In this document: piece after piece, positions 54,857 through 64,000 of the stretch
How the letters are laid out: each line of letters begins with the position of its first letter
Numbering within the stretch: the stretch's first letter is position 1
From: JAXMAF01 sp046350555
GTDB lineage: Bacteria > Planctomycetota > Phycisphaerae > Phycisphaerales > SM1A02
NCBI GenBank assembly: GCA_046350555.1
Contig: JAXMAF010000008.1
Location: 1-64,000, forward strand
Length of the DNA stretch: 64,000 bases
Direction: 5' to 3'
Program-made: the position numbers and the translations under genes
The notes under the pieces: generated by a model
Told to the model about the DNA's origin: nothing
Seen by the model: the letters and a program-made list of their open reading frames with translations, nothing else
Database searches by the model: none

Positions 54857-55954
54857 TCATCCATCACGAAGCGGAAGCCGACGAACGAGCAGTCGGCGAG
54901 CCACCGCCTTGGGCACCTGCGGGTCGCTGCTGCTCCACGCCGAGGTCTGACGCAGGTCGACGTCGGTCGCGAGCCTTTCCGGCCGGATCGCGCCCACGGG
55001 CACCCTTGGCCAGAGGGCGATGCCGCCGTCGTCGACGACGACCCACTCGGCCACGTTGCCGTGGGTGTCGAAGAGCCCGAACGCGTTGGGCCTGCGTCGC
55101 GACCGCATGCGTGGAGTGGTCGCTGTTCTCGGCGAACCGCGCCACCTCGCGCCGCGGCATCGTCGCTGGCCGCGGCGGCGACCGCCACGCCGCCGGGCGC
55201 GCTTTCCCGGCGCAGTGCTGGACGGAACCGCGAGGCGCTCGATGCCGCGCCCCGATGCCGCGCCCGATGCGGTGCCCGATGAAAATGGATCCGCGGCGTT
55301 GGCTCGCGTGAAGTACTCCCATTCGGCCTCGGTCGGCAAGCGGAACTTCCTTCGGTCTTCTCGCTCAGCCACGCATAGAACGACTTCGCGGCACGGAAGG
55401 TCCATGCCCATCGCCGGAAAGCCACTGTGACCGAAGCCGCGATCCGGCGGAACATACGGCTTGCTCGGTCGGCGACCGCCTCGGCGCCCGTGGCGTGGGC
55501 GGCGCGTTGGAGTCGCTCCGTGGCTTCGTCGAGCCGATAGACGAGCGTCGTACAGGTCCCGCCACCTCGGTTCGGCCGACCCAGAGCGGAGCGCGCTTGC
55601 GCTGGGCGACGCCGGGAACTGCGACCATCGAACATCACGGTCGTGTTCGGCACGCGAATCGTGATTGGTTCGCGTCGCGTGGAGGGTGCGGTCGCCGCCG
55701 GAGGCGTAATGGTGGCGGAGTGGCGGCAACCGGCGGAGGAGCGACCGGCGGCTCGTCGGCGGTTCTTCATCGTGCGGCGCGACCGTCGCCGATCGGCGAC
55801 AACGGCACGACGAGCGCGCACGGCGCAGAAGCGCGCGACGCAAGGCGAAGGCGACGCCGAGGAGTCCGATATGGGAGAGGGATGCGAGCATTCGATGCGT
55901 CACGGTCTCGATTCGCGACCGAAGGTGCGGCAGGTGCTGGTCGAACGTGCGCAC
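54857..55954 (-). CDS. Formylglycine-generating-enzyme-like (SUMF1) protein, frameshifted
   Basis: The family includes enzymes that convert a sulfatase Cys to formylglycine, but many members have other roles. Visible pieces are RKFRLPTEAEWEYFTRANAADPFSSG, NAFGLFDTHGNVAEWVVVDDGG and, in another frame, DCSFVGFRFVMDD, the usual SUMF1 ending. A membrane segment lies near the N-terminus. Frame changes are at about 55560, 55380 and 54890. The exact end is uncertain (about 54800-54860). No sulfatase gene is seen nearby. Divergent from the ApbE gene. Confidence 0.68.
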   Translation of the reverse strand: MRTFDQHLPHLRSRIETVTHRMLASLSHIGLLGVAFALRRALLRRARSSCRCRRSATVAPHDEEPPTSRRSLLRRLPPLRHHYASGGDRTLHATRTNHDSRAEHDRDVRWSQFPASPSASALRSGSAEPRWRDLYDARLSARRSHGATPTRRPRHGRRGGRRPSKPYVPPDRGFGHSGFPAMGMDLPCREVVLCVAEREDRRKFRLPTEAEWEYFTRANAADPFSSGTASGAASGRGIERLAVPSSTAPGKRARRRGGRRRGQRRCRGARWRGSPRTATTPRMRSRRRPNAFGLFDTHGNVAEWVVVDDGGIALWPRVPVGAIRPERLATDVDLRQTSAWSSSDPQVPKAVARRLLVRRLPLRDG

Positions 55955-55989
55955 CGGAGCGGCGCCCTGCCGCTCGCTATCCTCGTCGC

Positions 55990-57060
55990 ATGAGCTTCAT
56001 GGACTTCACGGGCGTCGTCAGGGGTTTCATCCGGGACCGCGGCACGACCGACGAAAAGCCCATCGCCCGTACGACCTGCGGACGGGCGGCTTTGCGGCGG
56101 CGGGCATCTCGTCCGTCTGCTGTGTCATGGCGCCGGTTGCGTCTGCTGGCGAGCGAGCGGTGAGCCCGCCGCCGATCGGGCCGAGCCATCGCCACGAATA
56201 TAACCGAATCTCCATGGGGACCAGCTTCCGAGTCGTCCTCTGTGGCGACGACGAAACCCACGCGCCGACGCGGCGGGGGACTTCTTCGCGGCCGTCGACC
56301 GGCTCGAGGACGCGATGAGCGACTGGCGGCCCGCGAGCGGGCTCAACCGCTTCTGCGATGGCGCACCGCGGGCGACTTCCCTCAGCCCCGGAACTCTGAA
56401 CCCGGCGCTTGCCGCGGCGCGATCGTTCGCCGAGCGGACCGATGGCGCGCTTCGATCCGACAGTCGGACCGGTGGTGCGACTGTACCGACGCGAAGCGCG
56501 CAGCGGCTCCCCGATCCGCGGCGCTCGAGGCGGCGCGGCGGCTGGTCGGCTGGCGCGGCGCATGTCGAGCCCGATGGCGTCCTCGCCGCCGACTCGAGGC
56601 GGCGGGGATGCGCTCGACCTCGGCGGCATCGGCAAGGGCATCGCCGTCAGCGTCGGCGGCATGCTCCTCTCGACGCTGGGCTTCGAGCGGCACCTGATCG
56701 ACTTCGGGAGCACGATCGCCGCCGGCGAGGCGCCGCGCGGCAAGGCCGCCTGGACGATCGACGTGCCCTTCGCCGGTCCGCTGCCGCTGCGCCGGGCCGC
56801 GATCGCCGTCAGCGGCGATGCCGAGCAGTTCATCGAGATCGATGGCGTCCATCGCTCGCACATCGTCCCGATCCGCGGCACCGGCAGCGGCCTTGCCAAC
56901 CGCGCTCGTCGGTCGTGATCGCCCCGACGCGACGACCGCCGACGCGCTGTCGACGGCGGCTCTGCGTCGTCGGACCCGAGGGTGCGCCCGGGCCTGCTCG
57001 AGGCATTCCCGGGCGTCGCCGCGCAGGTCGCGGCCGGTGTCGGGGCCTTGGGAGGAGGCG
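55990..57060 (+). CDS. apbE: ApbE-like FAD:protein FMN transferase, frameshifted
   Basis: The family attaches FMN to Thr residues of exported redox proteins. Recognisable pieces in order are RISMGTSFRVVLCGDDETHA, FAAVDRLEDAMSDWRPASG-like sequence, ALDLGGIGKGIAVSVGGMLL (conserved DLGGIGKG), HLIDFGSTIAAGEAP and HRSHIVP. An N-terminal GGFAAAGISSVCCVMAPVASA looks like a signal. Several frame changes at about 56160-56280, 56450 and 56880. The start and end are approximate. Confidence 0.75.
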
Positions 57061-57199
57061 CGCACCTTCCAGACGGCCGGTTTCGCGCACGCCGGCGTGC
57101 GCGACGACGCCGCCACGGCGCCCGCACGCGCCTCGGAGCGCCCGCCGGCCGGCAGCTGCGTCGACGGCGGCCGCGGCGGAGCCGCTGCCGTCCTCCGCA

Positions 57200-58497
57200 A
57201 GCAGGAGCTTCGATGGACACATCGTGCTCGACGTCGCGACGGTGCGCTGCGCGCCCGCGGGCAAGCCGGACGTCTCGCTCGTCGGCGTCACCCACATCGG
57301 CTCGCGGCTCTACTCGCGTCTCGAGCGGCTGCTCGATGCGCACTCCCTCGTGCTGTACGAATCGGTGATGCCGCCGGAATCGACGGGCCGCACGACGCCA
57401 CGCCGAAGGAGCGGGTCCAGACGACGCCCAGGGCGATGTCGATCGTCGCCGAGATGCTCGAGCGGCTGCGGCAGCGGCGCAGGTCCTTCCCGAATCGCTC
57501 GACAAGCTGCCCGCCTCGCCGCGGCGGCTCGACAGCCGCGTGGCGCGCTCCTGCCGGCGGCGACGCGCGACGCGTGGGCCACGAAGCTCGCGTACGAGCG
57601 GCGGCTTCGACGAGGAGGGCGCGCCCGGTGGACTTCGTGCTGACGTCGTTGGGGGCCGACGGCGCTCCGGGCGGCGACGGGGAGAACAGCGACATCGTCC
57701 TCAAGCGACCGACGAGCGGCACGAAGCAGGACGACGGTCTCCAGGGCGACTTGGCCGAGGCGCTCGGCCTGGCGTTCCAGCTTCGCGCGCTCGACTACGG
57801 GAAGCCGAACTGGCGCTACGCGGACATGACCGTCGACGAGCTCCAGCGGGCCTTCGCGGCGCGCGGCGCCGACGATGGCGGCCTGCTCGACACGCTGGCG
57901 GGGTCGTCGCTGCCGGCGCAGGTCGCGAAGCTCATGCTCGGGCTCGTCCGGCTCGCCGACGGCTTCACCGGCGGCGGCGTGCGCGAGATGCTCAAGACGA
58001 TGCTCGTCGAGCTCTTCGCCGAGGCGGACATCTCGGCGCTCGCGGGCGGGGCGATGGGCGAGGGGATGATGGACGTGATCGTGGGCGACCGGAACCAGGT
58101 CGCGGTGGACGCGCTGCGCCGGGCCATCGAGTCCGACCCCCGCGCCGAGGTCCCGCGCGCCGCCGCGCAGCGCGCGCCGGTCCATGTTCCCGCCGACGGG
58201 AGCGTGGCGATCTTCTACGGCGCCGCCCACCTGCCCGATCTCGTCGAGCGCCTGCACGCCCAGCTCGGCTACGAACCCGTGGCCATCGAGTGGATTCCAG
58301 CGATCGAGGCGGACGTCAGGAAGGGGGGCCTCGACGAGCGGACGCTTGCCCAGCTTCGGGCGCAGGTCCAAAAGGCGATGAAGCAGGCCTCCCGGCCGGG
58401 CAGCGCCAAGCCAGCCGCGCCGAAGGGCGCAGGAAGCGAGAAAGCAGGAAGCGAGAAGGCAGGAAGCGCGAAGGTGGGAAGCGCTGGCGACGAATGA
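57200..58497 (+). CDS. TraB/GumN-like protein, frameshifted at its start
   Basis: About 430 codons. The opening VSLVGVTHIGSRLYSRLERLLDAHSLVLYESVMP and the late SVAIFYGAAHLPDLVERLHAQLGYEPV are the paired GxxHxx motifs of the TraB/GumN fold, a putative metal-dependent hydrolase. The middle (LQGDLAEALGLAFQLRALDYGK) is intact from about 57630 to the stop. The C-terminus repeats GSEKAGSEKAGSAKVGS, encoded by tandem AGGAAGCGAGAAG-type units. Frame changes lie at about 57400 and 57600. The start is not resolved. Function unknown. Confidence 0.65.
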
Positions 58498-58585
58498 ACG
58501 GTGCCGCGGGTCGACCCGGTTCGATCGGGGGCCTGCGGCGCGAGTGTGCGGCGCCTGCGATGCACGGCGCCGTCCATCGGGTCCG

Positions 58586-59539
58586 TCAGGGATGCGTCCA
58601 GTTGGGCTTGTCCGCGGCGTTCACCCAGCGTCGCATGTCGGTCATCTCCATCATCGACAGCGAGACGGTGCCGCCATCGCCGACGAGCGCCGCGAAGGCC
58701 GTGTTGTAGCGGTTGATGGGCACCGACTGGCCGTTCACCAGGACGTTCATCGACGCGCCGCCACCCGCGAAGGGCTCCCACACCTGCGTCGCGCCGAGGT
58801 GCGGCGGCACGACCCAGAAGGATCCGGTCGCCGCGCGGTTGTCGTTGTTCTTGTACGTTCCCGTGTCGCGCTGCGAGCTCGAGCAGAAGAGGATCTGCGT
58901 CTCGGGACGCGCGACGCTCCCCTGCGTTCGCGCGATCATGCCGGTGTTGAACGGGGCCGGGAGGTCGTCGAACTTCATCGTCGCCGGTCCGGTCGGCGAG
59001 GCCGCCTCCCACCAGCCGCCGACGTAGTAGGCGTTGTAGCCGAAGGCCGGTTCCTTCGCGACGATGTCGACGGGCACCGCGGCGAGCTCCTCGAGGAAGT
59101 CCGTTCGATAGCCGCAGAGCACGTCCCAGGAGTAGTCCACGTAGGGCGCGAGCCGCCACGCCCAGCCGCGCGCCGACGCGGGCGGAACCTTCTGGCCCTT
59201 CACGTCCTTGTAGTCGACGGCCCAGAGCTGCTGCGTGTTGTCGTCGAGGTAGCCGGGAAGGATGTACTCATCGTTCGACCCGGAATACATCTGCCAGCCG
59301 TAGTAGACCTGACGCAGGTTGCTCAGTTCCTTCGTCCGTCCGGCGGTGCCGAGCACGCCGCGAAGCCCGACGAGGAGGATGCCCAGCAGGAGCGCGATGA
59401 TGCCGATGGTGACGAGCATCTCGACGAGCGTGAACGCGCGGGCGCCAGCGCGGCGCATCGAAGTCGATGGAGTCCGGCGATGTGACGCAAGGGCGATCGA
59501 TCGAGGCGCCTGCGTGAAGGTTGGGCGCGAGTGCAGCAT
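58586..59539 (-). CDS. Prepilin-type N-terminal cleavage protein (type II secretion pseudopilin-like)
   Basis: An intact 317-residue protein. ARAFTLVEMLVTIGIIALLLGIL is the prepilin cleavage/methylation motif, with Ala rather than the usual Gly before FTLVE. The remainder is the globular head common in planctomycetes (SNLRQVYYGWQMYSGSNDEYILPGY, then a C-terminal NADKPNWTHP). The ATG at 59539 or 59458 starts the leader; the later one gives a more typical short leader. It lies alone, so it may be a stand-alone surface pseudopilin. Confidence 0.85.
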   Translation of the reverse strand: MLHSRPTFTQAPRSIALASHRRTPSTSMRRAGARAFTLVEMLVTIGIIALLLGILLVGLRGVLGTAGRTKELSNLRQVYYGWQMYSGSNDEYILPGYLDDNTQQLWAVDYKDVKGQKVPPASARGWAWRLAPYVDYSWDVLCGYRTDFLEELAAVPVDIVAKEPAFGYNAYYVGGWWEAASPTGPATMKFDDLPAPFNTGMIARTQGSVARPETQILFCSSSQRDTGTYKNNDNRAATGSFWVVPPHLGATQVWEPFAGGGASMNVLVNGQSVPINRYNTAFAALVGDGGTVSLSMMEMTDMRRWVNAADKPNWTHP

Positions 59540-59677
59540 GGGACGACTCCAAGGGCTCGGAAGCCGACGTGCGCGGGAACGACGATTCCCCGATGCAAGG
59601 AAGATACCCGCCTCGGAACCCGGCGAGAAGTCCTTGTTAGAAAAGAAGTTACGAGGACAGCGCCGGCGGCCCTGCGG

Positions 59678-60964
<1,287 letters not shown>

Positions 60965-61162
60965 GGGGGCGAGTATAGAGGTGGCACGATCGCGCGATCG
61001 CACGGGAGAGGCGAGTGGTGATCTGTCTACAGATTCAAAGTCAGAACTTGAAACAGTCAAGATGTCGGATGCTCGTTCGTCATGACCGTCTCGCGATGGC
61101 CGGGCGGGGCCGAGCGGGACGGGGTGGCCATCGACCCGGAGCACGGAGATCTCTCCGGGCGC

Positions 61163-62233
61163 TCACGCCGTCCTGGAGGCCATCCGCTCCGCGTTCGGGA
61201 CGCGGATGTTCCGCGCGAGCCCGATCAACGCCATCGCGCGGATCACCGCGAAGCTGAAGTCGAATTCCCACCAGCGCAGTCCGTGGCGCGCCGAGTTCGG
61301 GAAGGCGTGGTGGTTGTTGTGCCATCCCTCGCCGAAGCCGAACCATCCGAAGAAGACGTTGTTGCGGCTCTCGTCGTGGCTGTCGTAGGGGCGGCTGCCC
61401 CAGATGTGACAGACCGAGTTGATGCTCCACGTGACGTGATGCACGATGAAGACGCGGATGAGGCCTCCCCACAGGAAGCCGATCAGCACGCCCATCCATG
61501 TTCCGGTGAGCAGGCCGCCGAGCGCCGCGGGAATCGCCAGACCCAGGACGACCCAGAAGACGAAGAGCCGGCTCGTGCCGCGGATGGCGGGATCCTTACG
61601 CAGGTCGCCGACGTAGCGGGCGAGGTCGCGGGCGCCGCGCTGGAACATCCATCCGACGTGCGCGTGCCAGAGCCCGCGCAGCAGGCCGACGACCGTGTCG
61701 CCATGGATGTGCGGCGAGTGCGGGTCGCCGTCCTCGTCGCTGTGCTGGTGGTGCCGCCGATGCGTCGCGACCCACTCCAGCAGCGGACCCTGGACGGCCA
61801 TGGAGCCGAGCACCGCGAGGAGGATCGCGACGGGGCGCGGCGTGTCGAAGGAACGGTGCGTGAAGAGGCGATGGAACCCGACGGTGATGCCGAGCCCCGT
61901 GAGGACGTACATCACGGCGAAGACGGCGAGGTGCGTCCAACTGAAGGCGACGCCCCACAGGAGCACCATCGCCGCCACCAGTCCGGCGAAGGGAATCACC
62001 ACCGCCCCGAGGTTGATCAGCCGCACCCTCAAGGACGCCGGCGACCGCTCGGCATGATCGGCGGGTTCCTTCGAGGCAGGCTCGCGTGCGGCCGGGTCGC
62101 GCGGCCTTGGTTCGGGTGAGGCGGTTCCGGATCGGGTCGGGCCGGGCGAGGCGGCTTCGGGGGAAGTTCGCTCCGGCGAAGCGGCTTCGGGTCGATCGGG
62201 CGATGGGATCGGGTCGTTGATGAGTGCTGGCAT
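61163..62233 (-). CDS. Acyl-CoA/fatty-acid desaturase
   Basis: An intact 356-residue membrane di-iron enzyme. The three histidine boxes are present: HRLFTHRSF, HRRHHQHSD and HNNHHAF. Four membrane segments are visible (for example GAVVIPFAGLVAAMVLLWGV and FVFWVVLGLAIPAALGGLL). The first ~60 residues are Pro/Ser/Glu-rich repeats (PEAASPERTSPEAASPGP) and look disordered. The ATG at 62233 has no strong ribosome site. It would insert a double bond into a saturated acyl chain, probably at position 9. Confidence 0.9.
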   Translation of the reverse strand: MPALINDPIPSPDRPEAASPERTSPEAASPGPTRSGTASPEPRPRDPAAREPASKEPADHAERSPASLRVRLINLGAVVIPFAGLVAAMVLLWGVAFSWTHLAVFAVMYVLTGLGITVGFHRLFTHRSFDTPRPVAILLAVLGSMAVQGPLLEWVATHRRHHQHSDEDGDPHSPHIHGDTVVGLLRGLWHAHVGWMFQRGARDLARYVGDLRKDPAIRGTSRLFVFWVVLGLAIPAALGGLLTGTWMGVLIGFLWGGLIRVFIVHHVTWSINSVCHIWGSRPYDSHDESRNNVFFGWFGFGEGWHNNHHAFPNSARHGLRWWEFDFSFAVIRAMALIGLARNIRVPNAERMASRTA

Positions 62234-62337
62234 GAGGGGGAACGAGAAGCGTAGCGGCGCCGCGCCGGCGCTCCGGCGCGATTCTGGCGCGTGGCATCGC
62301 ATCGCATCGCGTCGCGGTCGATCGTCGAGCGCGACGG

Positions 62338-64000
62338 CTACGTCGCCCGTCGCCACGCCGTGCACATCAACACGCCCCACACGCTCCAGCGGGCCGTCTG
62401 GCCTGGCGAAGAACTCCGGCTTGCTGGCGCGGCAACGGCGTTGACGTCGAGGCATGGCCGTCGCGCACGAAGCGAGTCCTCGCCGAGGTCCTCGCCGCCT
62501 CGCGCAGCGGATCCGCGCGCATCAGCGGATCGACCTCGAAGTCGATCTTCGCGGCCAGCAGGCTTGCGGCGTGTGCGCTCGAGCAGTGCACGTCACTTGC
62601 CGATCGCCGCGCAGCATGCGGATCGAGAGGAAGTCGCCGCGGCGAACTCGATACCGCGATGATCGGCCGATGCGCAGCAGGCCTTGAGCGATGCCGCCAT
62701 CGTCCGCGCGATCGATCTTCGTCCAGATTCGTCGACGAGGTGACGAAAGATCATCGAGGTCATCAACCGCGCCGTCGGCGGAAGTCTCCTCGAGGAGATC
62801 GTCCTGCCCGAGCAGGATCGACGACGGCTCGCGGCCGCCGCCGATCACGAGCGACGCCGGATCGCCATGGCCGAGACGAGCCGCGGCGTAGAGCTCGGGC
62901 ATCGGTGGAGGCGACCAGGTCGGCCAGCTTGTGCACCTTCAGCCCGACGCCTGGGAATCCGATGGCGTCTCCGCGAGGCCGCCTCGCTGCGGCCCAGGTG
63001 GTCCCACGCCGCGGGACGCACGCGCGGCCGAGTTCCGCGAGCCGCGAGGGCGCCCACGATGGGGCATCCAGCCGACGCGCCAGATGCGGTCGGCCCAGAC
63101 GTATCGGTTGTAGCCGCCGAAGAGCTCGTCGCCGCCGTCGCCGGAGAGGGCCACGGTGACGTGCTGGCGCGCCAGCCTCGCGACGAGATACGTCGGAATC
63201 TGCGAGGCGTCGGCGAAGGGCTCGTCCCAGATCCCCGGAATGGCACCGCGTCAGCCGCGTCCTGCGCGGTCACGGTGGAGCCCGGTGTGGTCGGTGCCGA
63301 GGTGGTGCGCCACGGCGGCGGCGTGGCGGGCCTCGTCGTACTCGCGTTCGTCGAAGCCGATCGCGAAGGTGCGCACGCGACGCGCCGGGTCGCCGAGCGC
63401 GGCTGGCGTGCGCCTGCATGAGCGCCACGACGACCGACGAGTCGATTCCCCCGAAAGGAACGCCGAGCGGGACGTCGCCAATCGCGCAGAGCGCGGTCGC
63501 GTCGCGGAGCAGCCGTTCAGCCGTCGACCGCCTCCTCCGGCGACCCCGCGAAGGGGCGGTCGAGCGGCGCACGGCGTCGCGCGCGCGATCAGTGCCGCTG
63601 CTCGGCGACGATGGGGGCGTGCCGCGCCGGGTCGGCTGCGCCGCGTGCGCGATCGTCGCCATCGACCCCGGAAGGAGCTTCCGCCCGCGATGGATGGACA
63701 TCGGTCCGGGGACGTAGAGGAGCTGCAGGTACGCGACGGCCGCGGAGGGATTGACGCCGGCGTCGAAGCCGGGCACGCCGCCGCGCCGCGCGAAGCTCGC
63801 TGGCGAAGACGAGCGCGGGCCGGGCGCTCGACGTCGCGCTGACCGCCGCTCCGCCGTCCGCGCCCCACGATGCGTCGGCGCCGACCAATCCCCAGTAGAG
63901 GGGCTTCTTCCCGATCCGGTCGCGAACGAGGGTGAGCGTGCGCCGGCGTCCCAGAGCGCGATCGCGAACATCCCGATGAAGCCTGGTCGCCTCCTCGACG
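62338..64000 (-). CDS. asnB: Asparagine synthase (glutamine-hydrolysing), partial and frameshifted
   Basis: The 3' two thirds or more of an AsnB-type gene; the 5' end lies beyond the right edge. Pieces in order are MFAIALWD, YLQLLYVPGPMSIHRGRKLLPG, DVPLGV followed by GGIDSSVVVALM (the PP-loop SGGxDS with local damage), RTFAIGFDEREYDEARHAAAVA, ALSGDGGDELFGGYNRYVWADRIW and LWGVLMCTAWRRAT at 62338. Many frame changes occur. It makes asparagine, or amidates a cell-surface sugar, in which role such genes are common in planctomycetes. Confidence 0.75.

Overview
The window is high-GC DNA from a planctomycete, most likely a member of the Phycisphaerales. The evidence is a secreted multidomain protein ending in two dockerin-like repeats of the DLNGDGxVDGADLG type, planctomycete-style cysteine-rich motifs, a DUF1844 protein, a prepilin-type protein, and a DUF2924/serine-recombinase cassette. 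This is inference from gene content; no rRNA gene is present.

Positions 1 to about 27.3 kb are a prophage that enters from the left edge and reaches nearly to a tRNA-Asn gene (27414-27486). Most of its genes are on the minus strand. Reading leftwards from the tRNA side: a two-gene defence operon plus a small third gene (23.9-27.1 kb); an integration cassette (small protein, DUF2924 protein, large serine recombinase, HTH protein, 21.0-23.8 kb); two unknown proteins and a sigma-70-like factor (18.1-21.0 kb); a replication/recombination block (PD-(D/E)XK nuclease, AAA ATPase, DUF669 protein, RusA, helicase, primase-polymerase, 11.7-18.0 kb); a ParB/DNA-methylase fusion; a plus-strand operon of small DNA-binding-like proteins (8.4-9.85 kb); terminase subunits; portal; and a fused protease/major capsid protein. 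A 612-codon gene of unknown function sits on the opposite strand between the portal and terminase modules.

The most notable system is the operon at 24.3-27.1 kb. It encodes a short prokaryotic Argonaute and a DUF4365-nuclease/APAZ-like partner, the SPARDA type of abortive-infection defence, carried by the prophage next to its integrase end. A second novelty is an 18-bp identical (about 34-bp similar) motif found three times. Each copy lies at the head of a minus-strand transcription unit (structural, replication and integration modules), and one lies directly beside the phage sigma-factor gene.

From 27.4 kb onward the DNA is chromosomal: an alanine/threonine-repeat lipoprotein, DUF1844 protein, SurA-like lipoprotein, YraN, SppA, a class-I glutamine amidotransferase, a 1247-residue dockerin-ending exoprotein, the complete kdpFABC-kdpDE potassium system with 11-bp periodic repeats upstream, dxs, ispA, an ExbB/TolQ protein, two Gfo/Idh/MocA oxidoreductases, a formylglycine-generating-enzyme-like protein, ApbE, a TraB/GumN-like protein, a pseudopilin, ispG, a fatty-acid desaturase, and a partial asnB cut by the right edge. 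Several families of small dispersed or tandem repeats lie in the intergenic gaps.

Many genes in 11.7-17.9, 42.2-49.5, 51.6-57.6 and 62.3-64.0 kb carry one or more frameshifts, including conserved housekeeping genes such as dxs and kdpA/B. I read this mainly as uncorrected sequencing indels rather than decay, so the affected genes are given by outer limits.
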